Program-made: the position numbers and the translations under genes
Notes under the pieces: generated by a model
Databases searched by the model: none
Told to the model about the DNA's origin: nothing
What the model saw: only the letters and a program-made list of their open reading frames with translations
Assembly: GCA_002343075.1 (NCBI GenBank)
Contig: DDRH01000010.1
Span: 698 to 64,697, forward strand
Source of the DNA: Phycisphaerales bacterium UBA2421
GTDB lineage: Bacteria > Planctomycetota > Phycisphaerae > Tepidisphaerales > Tepidisphaeraceae
Length of the DNA: 64,000 bases
Direction of reading: 5' to 3'
In this document: positions 41,405 to 50,492 of the stretch, one piece after another
Numbering within the stretch: the stretch's first letter is position 1
Layout of the letters: the number at the start of each line of letters is the position of its first letter

Positions 41405-44098
41405 CTAGGTGCCTATGGCGCTTTGAAAATCATAAGTCCCTGCGGGCACTCGAATTGTGATCGACTGCGCGCCGTCGCCGATGAGTTCTATCTCCGGGTG
41501 CGCGCCTATCGGCCTGCCACTTTCGGTAACACGCTTCGACTGCGTCGTCGGGACGATGATCGTAGCGGTTGAGTTTGGCGGTATGGTCGCCTGCAGCCGG
41601 AGGCTTTGGCCGTCGATGCGCCATTTGGTGCTGATCAATCCATAGGGCGACCGAAGCGCCCCCCTGGCCCAAGTCAGCCCGCCGCCCACGTTTGGCCTCA
41701 CGATCACGTGCTTATAGCCCGGCCGCGTCGGGTCGAGGTCGATTCCCGCAACGCTCGCATATAGCCATTCGCCCACCGCACCGTATGCGTAATGGTTGTA
41801 GCTGTTCATACCGGCATCGTTGAAGCCCTTTTCCGGCGTCCAGCCGTCCCAGCGTTCCCACATCGTGGTGGCGCCATGGGTGATCGGAAAGAGCCAGCCG
41901 GGGAATGTTCTCTGCATCAGCAGGGCGTATGCGACGTCAGATCGGCCAAAGCGCGTGAGTACTGGATTGAGGTAGGGCGTGCCGACAAACCCGGTGCTCA
42001 GGTGCATGGCGCGCGCCTCGATGTCCTTCACCAGCGCCGCCAGCGCCGTGGGGCGATGCTGTTTGGGCAGCAGATCGAAATGCAGGGCCAATACGTGCGC
42101 GGTTTGTGTGTTGCAACTCAATGATCCGTCAGGGTTTAGGTATCGTCTTTGCCAGGTTGCGCGGACATCGTTGCTCAGTGCGGCGTAGGTTGCCGCGTCG
42201 GTGTCCTTCCCCAGCACGCCGGCGATCGCGGCCATCAGGTTGGCACAGTGCGCATAAAAAGCCACGCCGATCAGATCCTGAGGTGTGTACGCGTCGTTGC
42301 TCAGCCAGTCGCCGTAGCCGCGCCATTTCTTGCTCTCGTCGGCGCGCACGTGATCGGGGCAGGTTCGCGCGAGGAATTGCATGAACCTGCTCATCATTTC
42401 CCAGCGGTCGGCGAGGATGCGCGTGTCGCCGTAGCAGAGGTAGACCGTCCAGGGGCAGATTACCGCGGCATCGGCCCATGCGGGCCCACCTTCAGAGTAG
42501 ATGCTGGTGACGCCCGGGACAACGGAGTGAATTCGCCCGTCGCCCGCCAAGGCCTGGGTGTCGGCCATATCCTGCAGCCACTTATCGAAAAAGCTGGCAA
42601 CGTGCATGTTGAACGCCGCCGTGCGGATGAAGACCTGCGCATCGCCAGTCCAGCCGAGCCGTTCATCGCGCTGCGGGCAGTCGGTGGGTATGTCGATGAA
42701 ATTGCCCCGCTGGCTCCAGATTATGTTGCTTTGAAGCTGATTAATCATCGGATCGGAACATTCAAACTCACCGGTTGCCGGGGTGTCGGAATGGATGACA
42801 ATCCCTGTCAGGTCGTCAACGCCGGGCGCGCCGCCGGGGTAATCGCGCACTTCGACATACCGAAAACCGTGAAATGTGAATCGAGGCTCAAAGAATTCTT
42901 GGTCGCCCCCGCGCGTGGTGTAGTGGTCGGTTGCCCGCGCGCTGCGCAGCGCGGTGGTGTATGGTTTGCCGTCTTTGTCGAGCATTTCGGTGTAACGGAG
43001 GTCGATCGTCTGCCCCGGTTTTGCACTGCGAATACGCAGCCTGACATGGCCGACAATGTTCTGTCCCAGATCGAAGAGGTTGCGCCGCTTGTTGGCCGAA
43101 CGCGTGGGTGCGGCGATGGGCTTGATTTCGCGCAACTTTCGCACCGGCGGGGCTTTACGGGCTACTAACTCAATACTTGGCCCTTCGATTTCGATCGCCG
43201 CGCGCCAGTCGTCCAAGCTGGGCGCCGTCGAGAACGCCGACGTGCTCCACCCGGGGATTTCGAGGCGAGCGTCGTAGTCTTCGCCCATGAGCATGTCGCT
43301 GCTGCGAATGGGACCCTCACCGGCGCGCCACGAGCGATCGCTGGCGATTGTGAGGACCCTTCCGCTGTTGAGAGTGATTTCAAGTTGCGCGAGCAACTTG
43401 GGTCGATCGCCGTAGGTTTGGCGGGGGTCGGAATGAAGATGGCCGCAGTACCATCCATCGCCGAGAATCGCCCCGAGTGCGTTTTCCCCCGTTTGCACGA
43501 GGTGGGTCACGTCGTAAACATCGTAAGGCACACGCTTTAGGTATTCTGTCCGCCCGGGTGCAAACACGGCGTCGCCGACGCGCTGGCCGTTTAACTCGCA
43601 CTCATAAATGCCGAGGGCCGTCACGTAGAAACGGGCACTCTTGATCGGTTGGTCGATCGAAAACTGCTTTCGGAGATAAGCCGCGGGGGGGCTTGTGTAC
43701 GGTCCGCCGACGGTGGGGGATTGAATCCATTTCGCCGTCCAGTCTCCCGCGTGTAGCAAGCCCAGTTCAAAGGTGGCCGGTTGGCTCCACTCCGAGGCGA
43801 CGCCATGCTGATCCCATGTTTGCACGGCCCACACCACGCGCTTCCGGGACCCCAGCGTGCCGCCGCACTCGACGAGAACCGATTGCGCCGACTCGACCCG
43901 CCCGCTATCCCAGACATCGAACATCTGCTTGGCGAGGTTTTCGTCGCTCGACGCGCAGCCGACTCGATACGCCGACTGGTGCGCGCCCCGTCGCGCGTCA
44001 TTCACCACCCACGACAACCGCGGGGGGGTTGCGTCGATACCTATTGGATTGTGCTTGTACTCGCAACGTAACTCTGTGGGCGCACCGGGGGCGTTCAT
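41405..44098 (-). CDS. Alpha-L-rhamnosidase (GH78)
   Basis: An 897-residue protein in the GH78 order: an N-terminal beta domain (ELRCEYKHNPIGIDATPPRL, SWVVNDARRGAHQSAYRV), the rhamnosidase N-domain with RTEYLKRVPYDVYDVTHLVQ, an alpha/alpha6 barrel with DCPQRDERLGWTGDAQ (the conserved acidic residues of the catalytic loop) and a C-terminal beta domain. It removes terminal alpha-L-rhamnose from plant polysaccharides, pectin side chains or glycosides. No signal peptide is visible, so it may be cytoplasmic. No other rhamnose gene is in the window. Confidence 0.9.
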   Translation of the reverse strand: MNAPGAPTELRCEYKHNPIGIDATPPRLSWVVNDARRGAHQSAYRVGCASSDENLAKQMFDVWDSGRVESAQSVLVECGGTLGSRKRVVWAVQTWDQHGVASEWSQPATFELGLLHAGDWTAKWIQSPTVGGPYTSPPAAYLRKQFSIDQPIKSARFYVTALGIYECELNGQRVGDAVFAPGRTEYLKRVPYDVYDVTHLVQTGENALGAILGDGWYCGHLHSDPRQTYGDRPKLLAQLEITLNSGRVLTIASDRSWRAGEGPIRSSDMLMGEDYDARLEIPGWSTSAFSTAPSLDDWRAAIEIEGPSIELVARKAPPVRKLREIKPIAAPTRSANKRRNLFDLGQNIVGHVRLRIRSAKPGQTIDLRYTEMLDKDGKPYTTALRSARATDHYTTRGGDQEFFEPRFTFHGFRYVEVRDYPGGAPGVDDLTGIVIHSDTPATGEFECSDPMINQLQSNIIWSQRGNFIDIPTDCPQRDERLGWTGDAQVFIRTAAFNMHVASFFDKWLQDMADTQALAGDGRIHSVVPGVTSIYSEGGPAWADAAVICPWTVYLCYGDTRILADRWEMMSRFMQFLARTCPDHVRADESKKWRGYGDWLSNDAYTPQDLIGVAFYAHCANLMAAIAGVLGKDTDAATYAALSNDVRATWQRRYLNPDGSLSCNTQTAHVLALHFDLLPKQHRPTALAALVKDIEARAMHLSTGFVGTPYLNPVLTRFGRSDVAYALLMQRTFPGWLFPITHGATTMWERWDGWTPEKGFNDAGMNSYNHYAYGAVGEWLYASVAGIDLDPTRPGYKHVIVRPNVGGGLTWARGALRSPYGLISTKWRIDGQSLRLQATIPPNSTATIIVPTTQSKRVTESGRPIGAHPEIELIGDGAQSITIRVPAGTYDFQSAIGT

Positions 44099-44296
44099 CG
44101 TGTTTCGTACTCCTGTGAGGTAGTTTCCGACCTGACCTACTCATTCGGCAAGGGGTGCATCCACAGTAATCAGAGATTATGCCGAGATTGCAACGATTGA
44201 CTCAGGGGCATCCCAGCACCGGGTCACGATTTGCCGCGGCGCGCTCGGGTGGGGTCGAGATTCTTGTTTCCGGGCGCATTTCATATACTCGGCGCT

Positions 44297-46066
44297 GTGC
44301 GGGCGCGTTGGATTCTCCTCACCATCTTTCTCATCGGCGTTGCATTGCGTGCAACTGTGTGGGCCGAACTGAGGGGCGATGCAGAGTTTCATCAGCTTGT
44401 CGGCGATTCGGCTCGATATGTAGAGTGGTCGGATGATATTGCCCGCGGCGATTATCTCAGCCGGCGCGAAGGCGTGTTTTATCAGGCACCGCTCTACCCT
44501 TACTTTCTCGCTGCCCATCGGTGGGTGTTTGGCGAATGGGCTTTGTCGGCTGTGCGCGTGACGCAAATCCTCCTCGGCGGCGCGGGTGCAGTCATGCTTG
44601 CGGCGGGAGCGTTGCTGTGGGTGGGCGCGCGCGGTGCCTGGACCGCAGGGCTTCTGCTTGCCGGGTTGCCGTCGGCGGTGTTCTTTGATCTGCAAATCGA
44701 CAAAGCCTCGCTGGACGGCTTTCTGACTTGCGCCATTCTGCTCGCGATTGTGCAATTTCAGCAAGCGCCCGCTTCGCGGTGGTTGTTTCTGGTGGGCCTG
44801 CTCATTGGGGCGCTCACGCTCAGCCGGGAAAATGCGGTCGCCCTGCTCGCAGTGGTGCTGGCGATGGCTTGGCTCGGCGGGCGCTCGAAGAAGGTGGGGC
44901 CGGGTAATCTTCGCCAGTGGGGATTTCCACTCGCGGCTTTGCTCGGGTTTGCTCTGGTGGTATTGCCGGTTTCGCTGCGGAACAAGCTCATCGGGGGTGA
45001 GTTTCACCTGGTCACGTGTCAGTTTGGCCCCAACTTCTTTATAGGCAATGGTGCCGCCGCCGACGGGGTGTATCGGCCGCTGCGCGCCGGCCGGGGTGAT
45101 CCGCAATTTGAGAGGAGCGACGCCATCGAACTGGCCGAGGCCGCCGAGCAGCGCAAGCTCACTCCCCGGGAGGTGTCGGCGTATTGGACCCGGCGGGCGC
45201 TGGGCGACATCGCTGAAACACCGGCGCGCTGGGCTGGTTTGACCGCTCGAAAAGCGCTTCTGGTTTTTCACGAAACCGAGATTGCCGACAACAACGACAT
45301 CTACACGCAATCGGCGGGGTCTTGGGCATTGTGGTGCCTGCGATCTGTTCACGGCCAGACGATCGTGCTGCTCGCTGGCGTGTTGGGGGCGTTCGCGGGT
45401 TGGACCCGCCGCCAAAGCGTGTGGCCGGTATTCGCGTGCATCACAGTGATGACGGCGGCGGTGGCGGGGTTTTACCTGTTTGCCCGGTATCGATTTTGCA
45501 TCGCGCCGATGATGCTCCTGGCTTGCTCTCTGGTTTGGGTTCGCGATCGAGGGCCGCTCGAAATCTTGTCCGTCCGCGGACTGGCGTGCACGGCAAGCTG
45601 TATCCTCTTGTTTGCAGTCGCCAATGCAGCTTGGGTCCTTCCCGAGCGACAGCGCGGCGTCGCAGAATACAACTATGCCCTGGCATGCGAACGACGCGCG
45701 CTGCCGGCGGCGGCGATGCGGGCGTATCGGGACGCGATTGCTCGCAATCCGCGGTTAACCGAGGCAAGGAACAATCTTGGGCTGCTCTACGCAAGTGAGA
45801 GCAACTACTCGGCCGCCGTCACAGAGTTTACCGCGGTGATCGAGGCGCGCCCGAATGATGCCGTGGCGCGCAACAACCTCGGCATGGCGCTCGGAGGGCA
45901 GGGCAAGCTCCAAGCGGCTGCCGTCGAGTTTGAGCGGGCAGTGCTGCTGGACCCAAACTACACAGTCGCTCGGGAAAATCTCCGCAAAGCGCGCGATAGG
46001 GCTGCCGCGCCAATTCTCCCAACACTCCTCAACGAGCGCAAGCGGGGCGCGAATGATGTAGATTGA
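44297..46066 (+). CDS. PMT-like integral membrane glycosyltransferase with C-terminal TPR domain
   Basis: About 589 residues. Starts at GTG 44297 or at TTG 44231; GTG is preferred as the sequence after it runs straight into a membrane helix (ARWILLTIFLIGVALRATVW). Membrane helices span to about residue 425. An acidic loop AELRGDAEFHQLVGDSARYV sits after the first helix. GVFYQAPLYPYFLAAHRWVF is similar to the PMT/ArnT family. The last 110 residues are three TPR motifs (NNLGLLYASESNYSAAV, NNLGMALGGQGKLQAAAVEF). It probably transfers a sugar from a lipid carrier to an extracytoplasmic acceptor. Confidence 0.83.
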   Translation: MRARWILLTIFLIGVALRATVWAELRGDAEFHQLVGDSARYVEWSDDIARGDYLSRREGVFYQAPLYPYFLAAHRWVFGEWALSAVRVTQILLGGAGAVMLAAGALLWVGARGAWTAGLLLAGLPSAVFFDLQIDKASLDGFLTCAILLAIVQFQQAPASRWLFLVGLLIGALTLSRENAVALLAVVLAMAWLGGRSKKVGPGNLRQWGFPLAALLGFALVVLPVSLRNKLIGGEFHLVTCQFGPNFFIGNGAAADGVYRPLRAGRGDPQFERSDAIELAEAAEQRKLTPREVSAYWTRRALGDIAETPARWAGLTARKALLVFHETEIADNNDIYTQSAGSWALWCLRSVHGQTIVLLAGVLGAFAGWTRRQSVWPVFACITVMTAAVAGFYLFARYRFCIAPMMLLACSLVWVRDRGPLEILSVRGLACTASCILLFAVANAAWVLPERQRGVAEYNYALACERRALPAAAMRAYRDAIARNPRLTEARNNLGLLYASESNYSAAVTEFTAVIEARPNDAVARNNLGMALGGQGKLQAAAVEFERAVLLDPNYTVARENLRKARDRAAAPILPTLLNERKRGANDVD

Positions 46067-46070
46067 AAGT

Positions 46071-46796
46071 GTGATTGGACACTCAAACAATTCACGGGCC
46101 TTCCTCACCGCACGATGGAGCAACCTCGGGCTGATCACCTACGCTGTCGAAGCAGCAGTGCTCAAGCCAGAGCTGCCGCGTGGGTGTGAACTGGATATGC
46201 GCGATGGTTTGGCATTCGTCTCGTTAGTTGTGTTTGATTTTCTCGATACGCGCGTGAAGGGGTGTCGCGTGCCGAGGCATGTGAACTTCCCCGAGATAAA
46301 CCTCCGGTACTACGTCCGGTGTAAGGGGTTGCGAGGAGTGAGCTTTATTCGCGAATTCGTTCCGCGCCGCATGATTGCCTGGGTCGCGCGGCGAATCTAC
46401 AACGAGCCTTACATCGCCACGCCCATGCAAAGCAGAATCGGATGCGACGGCGATCATTGTGAAACGGCCCACCGATTCTGGTTCGCCGGAACGTGGCACG
46501 AGGTGCGCGTACGCGGATTGCGCCCGCCGGTGGTTCCATCTGCCGGATCGATTGATCACTTCTTTAAGGAACACAACTGGGGATTTGGCAAGTCGCGCGA
46601 CGGTGCCCTGCGGCAGTATCGGGTGGAGCATCCGGCGTGGGCGGTTTACCCGGATGCCGCGGCTGAGGTGCGTGTGGATTTTGCTGCGGTCTACGGTGAA
46701 AAGTGGGCTTTCCTGAGCGCCGCCGTGCCCCATGCGGTGACTTTCGCCGTGGGTTCTGAGGTAACGGTTTATCCTTGGACCGACCAGAAGGCATAG
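46071..46796 (+). CDS. DUF2071 family protein
   Basis: A 241-residue protein similar to YqjF/DUF2071: WSNLGLITYAVEAAVLKPEL at the start, VNFPEINLRYYVRCKGLRGV, SFIREFVPRRMIAWVARRIY and the C-terminal WGFGKSRDGALRQYRVEHPA are family landmarks. The start is GTG at 46071, five bases after the upstream stop. Function is unknown. It is followed after 5 bases by the DCC-family gene, forming a small operon with it. Confidence 0.8.
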   Translation: MIGHSNNSRAFLTARWSNLGLITYAVEAAVLKPELPRGCELDMRDGLAFVSLVVFDFLDTRVKGCRVPRHVNFPEINLRYYVRCKGLRGVSFIREFVPRRMIAWVARRIYNEPYIATPMQSRIGCDGDHCETAHRFWFAGTWHEVRVRGLRPPVVPSAGSIDHFFKEHNWGFGKSRDGALRQYRVEHPAWAVYPDAAAEVRVDFAAVYGEKWAFLSAAVPHAVTFAVGSEVTVYPWTDQKA

Positions 46797-46801
46797 AATC
46801 G

Positions 46802-47257
46802 ATGCAGGAGGCAATGAAGCGAATTGCTATGAAGTGCGACCACGCCATTGTTATCTTCGACGGCGAGTGCGCGTTTTGCGATCGCAGTGTGAGATGGCTG
46901 ATCGATCATGACCGCGCTCACAGACTACGCTTTGCTGCGCGACAGTCGGCAGTGGGTCAGCGGCTGCTCGGGGAGCACCGCCTGCCGCCGGGCGGTGTGG
47001 AGAGTATGATCCTGATTCAGGGAAACCGCGTCAGCACCCACTCAACCGCGGTGCTGCGGGTTGCCAGGCTCCTGCCGCTGCCCTGGAAGCTCGCTGCGGT
47101 CGCGCTCATCATCCCGCGGCCTATCCGCGACTTCTTCTACCGTGCTGTCGCGAAACGTCGCTACAGGCTTGCGGGCCGACTCGACCGCTGTTCCATCCCC
47201 ACCGCGGCACAGCGGGCGCGTCTGCTTGACGATTATGAGCAGCCTGCCGCAGAGTGA
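46802..47257 (+). CDS. DCC family thiol-disulfide oxidoreductase-like protein (DUF393)
   Basis: About 151 residues. VIFDGECAFCDRSVRWLIDH holds the family signature FDG-x-C-x-x-C with two redox-type cysteines; later parts include VSTHSTAVLRVARLLPLPWK and RDFFYRAVAKRRYRLAGRLD. A redox or heme-related role is proposed for the family without firm proof. Several start codons lie near 46802-46829; the AGGAGG at 46806-46811 could serve the ATG at 46814 or 46829 and would then shorten the protein by 4 or 9 residues. It follows the DUF2071 gene. Confidence 0.8.
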   Translation: MQEAMKRIAMKCDHAIVIFDGECAFCDRSVRWLIDHDRAHRLRFAARQSAVGQRLLGEHRLPPGGVESMILIQGNRVSTHSTAVLRVARLLPLPWKLAAVALIIPRPIRDFFYRAVAKRRYRLAGRLDRCSIPTAAQRARLLDDYEQPAAE

Positions 47258-47299
47258 ATCGTTGGCGGTGGTGTGTGGGCGATCGGTGTCGTGATTTGA

Positions 47300-47305
47300 T
47301 ATGAT
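47300..47305 (+). promoter_or_regulatory. Candidate -10 box of lpxI with near-leaderless start
   Basis: TATGAT at 47300-47305 matches five of six sigma-70 -10 positions. It ends six bases before the ATG at 47312. No clear -35 and no Shine-Dalgarno was seen, so transcription could start at the codon itself. Confidence 0.35.
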
Positions 47306-47311
47306 TGGCAA

Positions 47312-48136
47312 ATGCAATCGCTCGGGCTGATCGCAGGTGAGGGCGTTTTCCCGTTTCTGGTTGCGCGCGGTGCGCGCGCCGCAGGGCGAAAGATCGCCTG
47401 CATCGGCCTGGCGGGTAGCGTTGATCCTGCCATCGCGTCAGAAGTGGATAGCTATCGCGCGGTGAGTGTTGTGCGGCTGAATGCGTGGATCAGGACGCTC
47501 CGCCGTCAAAATGTGAGCGAGGCGATTATGGTTGGGCGCGTCGTAAAGACGCGCATGTACTCGCGGTGGGCGTGGCTGCATAATATTCCTGACGTCCGCA
47601 CCGCGCGGCTGTGGTTCACGCGGCTGCGGCACGACAAGCGGCCATTTGCGATTCTCAATGCACTCGCCGACACGCTGGAACAGGAAGGCATTCGCTTGAT
47701 TGATTCGACGACGTACACCGCCGACCAACTCGTGACTCGCGGGGTGCTGACGCGCGCCCACCCGACGGAGGCCCAGCGCCTCGATGCACAGCACGGCTGG
47801 GAACTGTGCAGGCAAATCAGTGTTCTGGATATCGGGCAGTCGATTGCGATCAAAGATAAAGATGTTATTGCCGTTGAGGCCCTGGAGGGGACCAACGCCA
47901 TGATCGAACGGGCCGGCGCGCTGTGCAAAGCGGGAGGTTGGACGCTGATCAAGGTGGCCAACAGCCATCAGGATATGCGGATGGATGTGCCGACGATCGG
48001 GGTGAAAACCATCGAAAAGCTGATCGCGGCAGGCGCAAAATGTGTGGTGTTGGAGGCGGCAAAAACGACATTCCTCGAAAGGGAAAAGGTTCTCGCCGCC
48101 GCTGAGCGCGCCGGGATTGCGATTGTTGGGATGTGA
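47312..48136 (+). CDS. lpxI: UDP-2,3-diacylglucosamine pyrophosphatase LpxI
   Basis: A 274-residue protein matching LpxI (DUF1009). MQSLGLIAGEGVFPFLVARG, then GQSIAIKDKDVIAVEALEGT, AMIERAGALCKAGGWTLIK and ANSHQDMRMDVPTIGVKTIE with the metal Asp and substrate region are conserved. It hydrolyses UDP-diacylglucosamine to lipid X in the lipid A pathway, replacing LpxH in many Gram-negatives. Its presence implies lipid A and an outer membrane. No other lipid A gene is next to it. Confidence 0.92.
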   Translation: MQSLGLIAGEGVFPFLVARGARAAGRKIACIGLAGSVDPAIASEVDSYRAVSVVRLNAWIRTLRRQNVSEAIMVGRVVKTRMYSRWAWLHNIPDVRTARLWFTRLRHDKRPFAILNALADTLEQEGIRLIDSTTYTADQLVTRGVLTRAHPTEAQRLDAQHGWELCRQISVLDIGQSIAIKDKDVIAVEALEGTNAMIERAGALCKAGGWTLIKVANSHQDMRMDVPTIGVKTIEKLIAAGAKCVVLEAAKTTFLEREKVLAAAERAGIAIVGM

Positions 48137-48215
48137 GTTGAAATGGCATTTGCGGTTTGCCCGCATTTTTCCGGGGTCATCAGAAGGAACGGGTGAGATG
48201 CCCGGGCAAGGTCAA

Positions 48216-48452
48216 ATGAAGGTTAACGTCAAACTCTTCGCCGCCATGCGCGACGCGACAGGAGCCGATCGTGTGACGGTGGAGGCCGGGACCGTGGGCG
48301 AACTTGCGGAGAAGCTGGGAGGCCGTTGGCCTGCTGCGAAACCGCTCATCGACCGCTCGCGCTTCGCTGTGAATCAGGCGTTTGCATCGCATGAGACCGT
48401 GCTGAGGGAAGAAGACGAGGTGGCTGTCATTCCGCCGGTGAGCGGGGGATGA
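48216..48452 (+). CDS. moaD: Molybdopterin synthase small subunit
   Basis: About 78 residues with ubiquitin-like fold: MKVNVKLFAAMRDATGAD, then VGELAEKLGGRWPAAKPLID, and the C-terminal diglycine VIPPVSGG that carries the thiocarboxylate sulfur. ATG 48216 (with AAGG before it) starts the conserved stretch; ATG 48198 is an alternative adding 6 residues. It is followed after 25 bases by moaE. The partner proteins form molybdopterin synthase, which inserts the dithiolene sulfurs. Confidence 0.87.
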   Translation: MKVNVKLFAAMRDATGADRVTVEAGTVGELAEKLGGRWPAAKPLIDRSRFAVNQAFASHETVLREEDEVAVIPPVSGG

Positions 48453-48477
48453 GAAGACGATGAAGTCGGAACAATGA

Positions 48478-48909
48478 ATGATGAACGACAGAATTGAAGT
48501 TTCGAGCGAGCCGCTGCCGGAGCATGTCGATGTTTCAGCTACCACGGCGGGAGGGGTTGCGGTGTTTCTCGGCTGCACGCGCGGCGAAACGCACCCTGAC
48601 GGTCGGCAGCTTGTGGCACTGGATTACGAGGCTTACGAAGAAATGGCGCTAAAGCAGATGCACGACCTCGCCGCGGCCGCGCGAAGTAAGTGGCCGATTG
48701 AACGACTCGCCATTCTGCATCGCGTGGGTCGGGTCGGCCTCGGTGATCCGAGTGTGCTGATTGCAGTCAGCACGCCCCACCGCAGCGAGGCGTTTGAAGC
48801 CTGCCGATGGCTGATTGATACATTAAAGAAAGATGTCGCGATCTGGAAAAAGGAAGTGTGGGATGACGGCGGAACTTCGTGGGTTGATCCGGGTGAGCCA
48901 GGATCTTAA
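48478..48909 (+). CDS. moaE: Molybdopterin synthase large subunit
   Basis: A 143-residue protein with the MoaE pattern: GGVAVFLGCTRGETHPDGR, LDYEAYEEMALKQMHDLA, IAVSTPHRSEAFEACRWLID and TLKKDVAIWKKEVWDDG, which has the catalytic lysines. It forms a heterotetramer with MoaD and converts cyclic pyranopterin monophosphate to molybdopterin. It follows moaD in a two-gene operon. The other moa/mog genes are not in the window. Confidence 0.93.
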   Translation: MMNDRIEVSSEPLPEHVDVSATTAGGVAVFLGCTRGETHPDGRQLVALDYEAYEEMALKQMHDLAAAARSKWPIERLAILHRVGRVGLGDPSVLIAVSTPHRSEAFEACRWLIDTLKKDVAIWKKEVWDDGGTSWVDPGEPGS

Positions 48910-49064
48910 CGACGAAATCAGGAATCCGAATCAATGACGATATCCGAATGACGAATGCCGAAGCGCAGTGCACACGACGACTAGTTGTGCGAGCTTGATT
49001 CGGAGTTCTGGTCTTGTCGTTCGGATTTTGATAATCGTGCGCGTGTGCCTACCATCTGCCGGCG
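48905..49064. repeat. Intergenic inverted repeat of AATGACGA family (copy 1)
   Basis: Between moaE and the DUF4149 gene: AATCAATGACGATATCCG and CCGAATGACGAATGCC (about 48926-48958) are followed by an opposite-sense set (TTGATTCGG at 48996-49004, TTGTCGTTCGGA at 49014-49025). The same words occur at 52450-52535. They may be a dispersed repeat typical of planctomycete genomes. Confidence 0.6.
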
Positions 49065-49667
49065 ATGGCTTTTCAACTCATCCAAATCCTCTTCTGGCTG
49101 GCACTGGCGGGGTGGTTTGGGTGCGTGCTGTTCATCGCCGTTGCGGCTCCGGTCATCTTTCGCACGGTGAGGGAGGCCAATCCGGTCTTGCCCAGCGTGC
49201 TGAGCGTGAACATGGAAGGCCAGCACGGCACGCTTCTGGCCGGGACGATCGTATTTAACCTGCTCAGGCGACTCCGCCTCGTGCAGATTGCTGCCGCGGG
49301 GATTGTATTGGTGTCCATTATAGCACAGGTGTTTTTGATCGATCTCAGCGGCACCAACGGCACCGCGGCCTTGGTTCGCGGGGGTCTTTTCTTTGCCGCG
49401 GTGGGCGTGCTGCTGTTTGATTGGCGAGTCGTTGCGCCGCGAATCGAAGCGTTCCGACAGGAATACCTGGAAAATGCCGACGAACCGGAGATCGCCAACC
49501 CTGCGCGGGAAAAGTTTAACGTCGAGCACGCCCGCAGTGTGACGGCATTGCAGGTGCTGCTTTTCTGCCTGCTGGGGATGATCCTTTTCAGTGCATCGGT
49601 TACGCCCCGGCCGCGCGGCCTGGCGATTGATGTTCCAGCGGGCATTTCCAATGGCGCAACCCGGTAA
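49065..49667 (+). CDS. DUF4149-like membrane protein
   Basis: A 200-residue protein with four predicted membrane helices (FQLIQILFWLALAGWFGCVL, IVLVSIIAQVFLIDL, GLFFAAVGVLLFDW, LLFCLLGMILFSA). The loop after the first helix holds FIAVAAPVIFRTVREA. A soluble helical loop lies between helices 3 and 4 (RIEAFRQEYLENADE). It resembles DUF4149 and is topologically like the protein at 16194-16679. The nth start overlaps its end by 17 bases, so the two genes are coupled. Function unknown. Confidence 0.78.
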   Translation: MAFQLIQILFWLALAGWFGCVLFIAVAAPVIFRTVREANPVLPSVLSVNMEGQHGTLLAGTIVFNLLRRLRLVQIAAAGIVLVSIIAQVFLIDLSGTNGTAALVRGGLFFAAVGVLLFDWRVVAPRIEAFRQEYLENADEPEIANPAREKFNVEHARSVTALQVLLFCLLGMILFSASVTPRPRGLAIDVPAGISNGATR

Positions 49668-50367
49668 GAAGACGATCGACCGCATCGCCCGCGTCGCCAA
49701 GGTATTGCCGGTGCTCAAGCGGCTCTATCCTGACGCAAAATGCAGCCTCGATCACAGCTCGCCGCTCGAGCTTTTGGTTGCGACTATTCTCAGCGCGCAA
49801 TGCACGGATGCCCGCGTGAATATTGTCACAAAGTCGCTCTTCAAGAAGTACAAAAATGCCCGGGCATACGCAGATGCCCCGTCTGCGGAGCTTGAGAGGG
49901 ATATTCAATCAACCGGGTTCTTTCGTAACAAGGCCAGAAGCATTCAGGCCATGGCGCGGTCGCTTGTGGAAAGGCATCAGGGCGCAGTGCCCGAGACGAT
50001 GGATGAACTCGTCAAGCTCGCCGGCGTGGGTAGAAAGACCGCCAACGTCGTGCTCGGAAACGCGTTCGGGAAGAATGAAGGAGTGACGGTTGATACCCAC
50101 GTCACCCGGCTGAGCAACCGGCTCGGATTAACAAGCCACGCGAGCGATGCCGTCATGATCGAGAAAGACCTGATCCCCATTGTCCCGCGGGAGGATTGGA
50201 CGATTTGGTCGCACCTGCTCATTCATCACGGCCGGGCGATTTGCGATGCGCGAACCCCCAAGTGCGAAGAATGTGGGTTGCGCGAACACTGCCCCACGGG
50301 GCCGAAAATCCTGAAAAGCCGCACGTCCGCCCAGAAATCAGAGGCCCGCTCACGACCACGCCGTTGA
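49651..50367 (+). CDS. nth: Endonuclease III (DNA glycosylase/AP lyase)
   Basis: A 238-residue protein with the full set: helix-hairpin-helix LAGVGRKTANVVLGNAFG with catalytic lysine K129, catalytic aspartate D148 in VTVDTHVTRLSNRLG, and four iron-sulfur cysteines C198, C205, C208, C214 (C-x6-C-x2-C-x5-C). It removes oxidised pyrimidines and nicks abasic sites. The start at ATG 49651 begins inside the upstream gene; upstream in-frame sequence (from 49591) is not conserved. The basic tail (KSRTSAQKSEARSRPRR) is extra. Confidence 0.93.
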   Translation: MAQPGKKTIDRIARVAKVLPVLKRLYPDAKCSLDHSSPLELLVATILSAQCTDARVNIVTKSLFKKYKNARAYADAPSAELERDIQSTGFFRNKARSIQAMARSLVERHQGAVPETMDELVKLAGVGRKTANVVLGNAFGKNEGVTVDTHVTRLSNRLGLTSHASDAVMIEKDLIPIVPREDWTIWSHLLIHHGRAICDARTPKCEECGLREHCPTGPKILKSRTSAQKSEARSRPRR

Positions 50368-50414
50368 TTTCGCGTGATTTTTGAGGTCTGAGCGAAAACT
50401 TTGAACAAATCGGA

Positions 50415-50444
50415 GTGACGGACGTCACAATAGTTGGCTAGAAT
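50415..50444 (+). promoter_or_regulatory. Candidate promoter of the Q/M-rich membrane protein gene
   Basis: GTGACG (50415-50420), 18 bases and TAGAAT (50439-50444) make a sigma-70-like pair. The -10 context GGCTAGAAT is also found at 5518-5526 upstream of hpf, which lends it some support. Confidence 0.35.
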
Positions 50445-50492
50445 CAATGTTAATCTGCGGGCCGCTGTTAGAGACAGCGTCGCGTAGGTCAT

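Noticed and set aside
42149..43168. A 339-codon plus-strand ORF
   Set aside because: It lies antisense to the GH78 rhamnosidase and has no recognisable domain.
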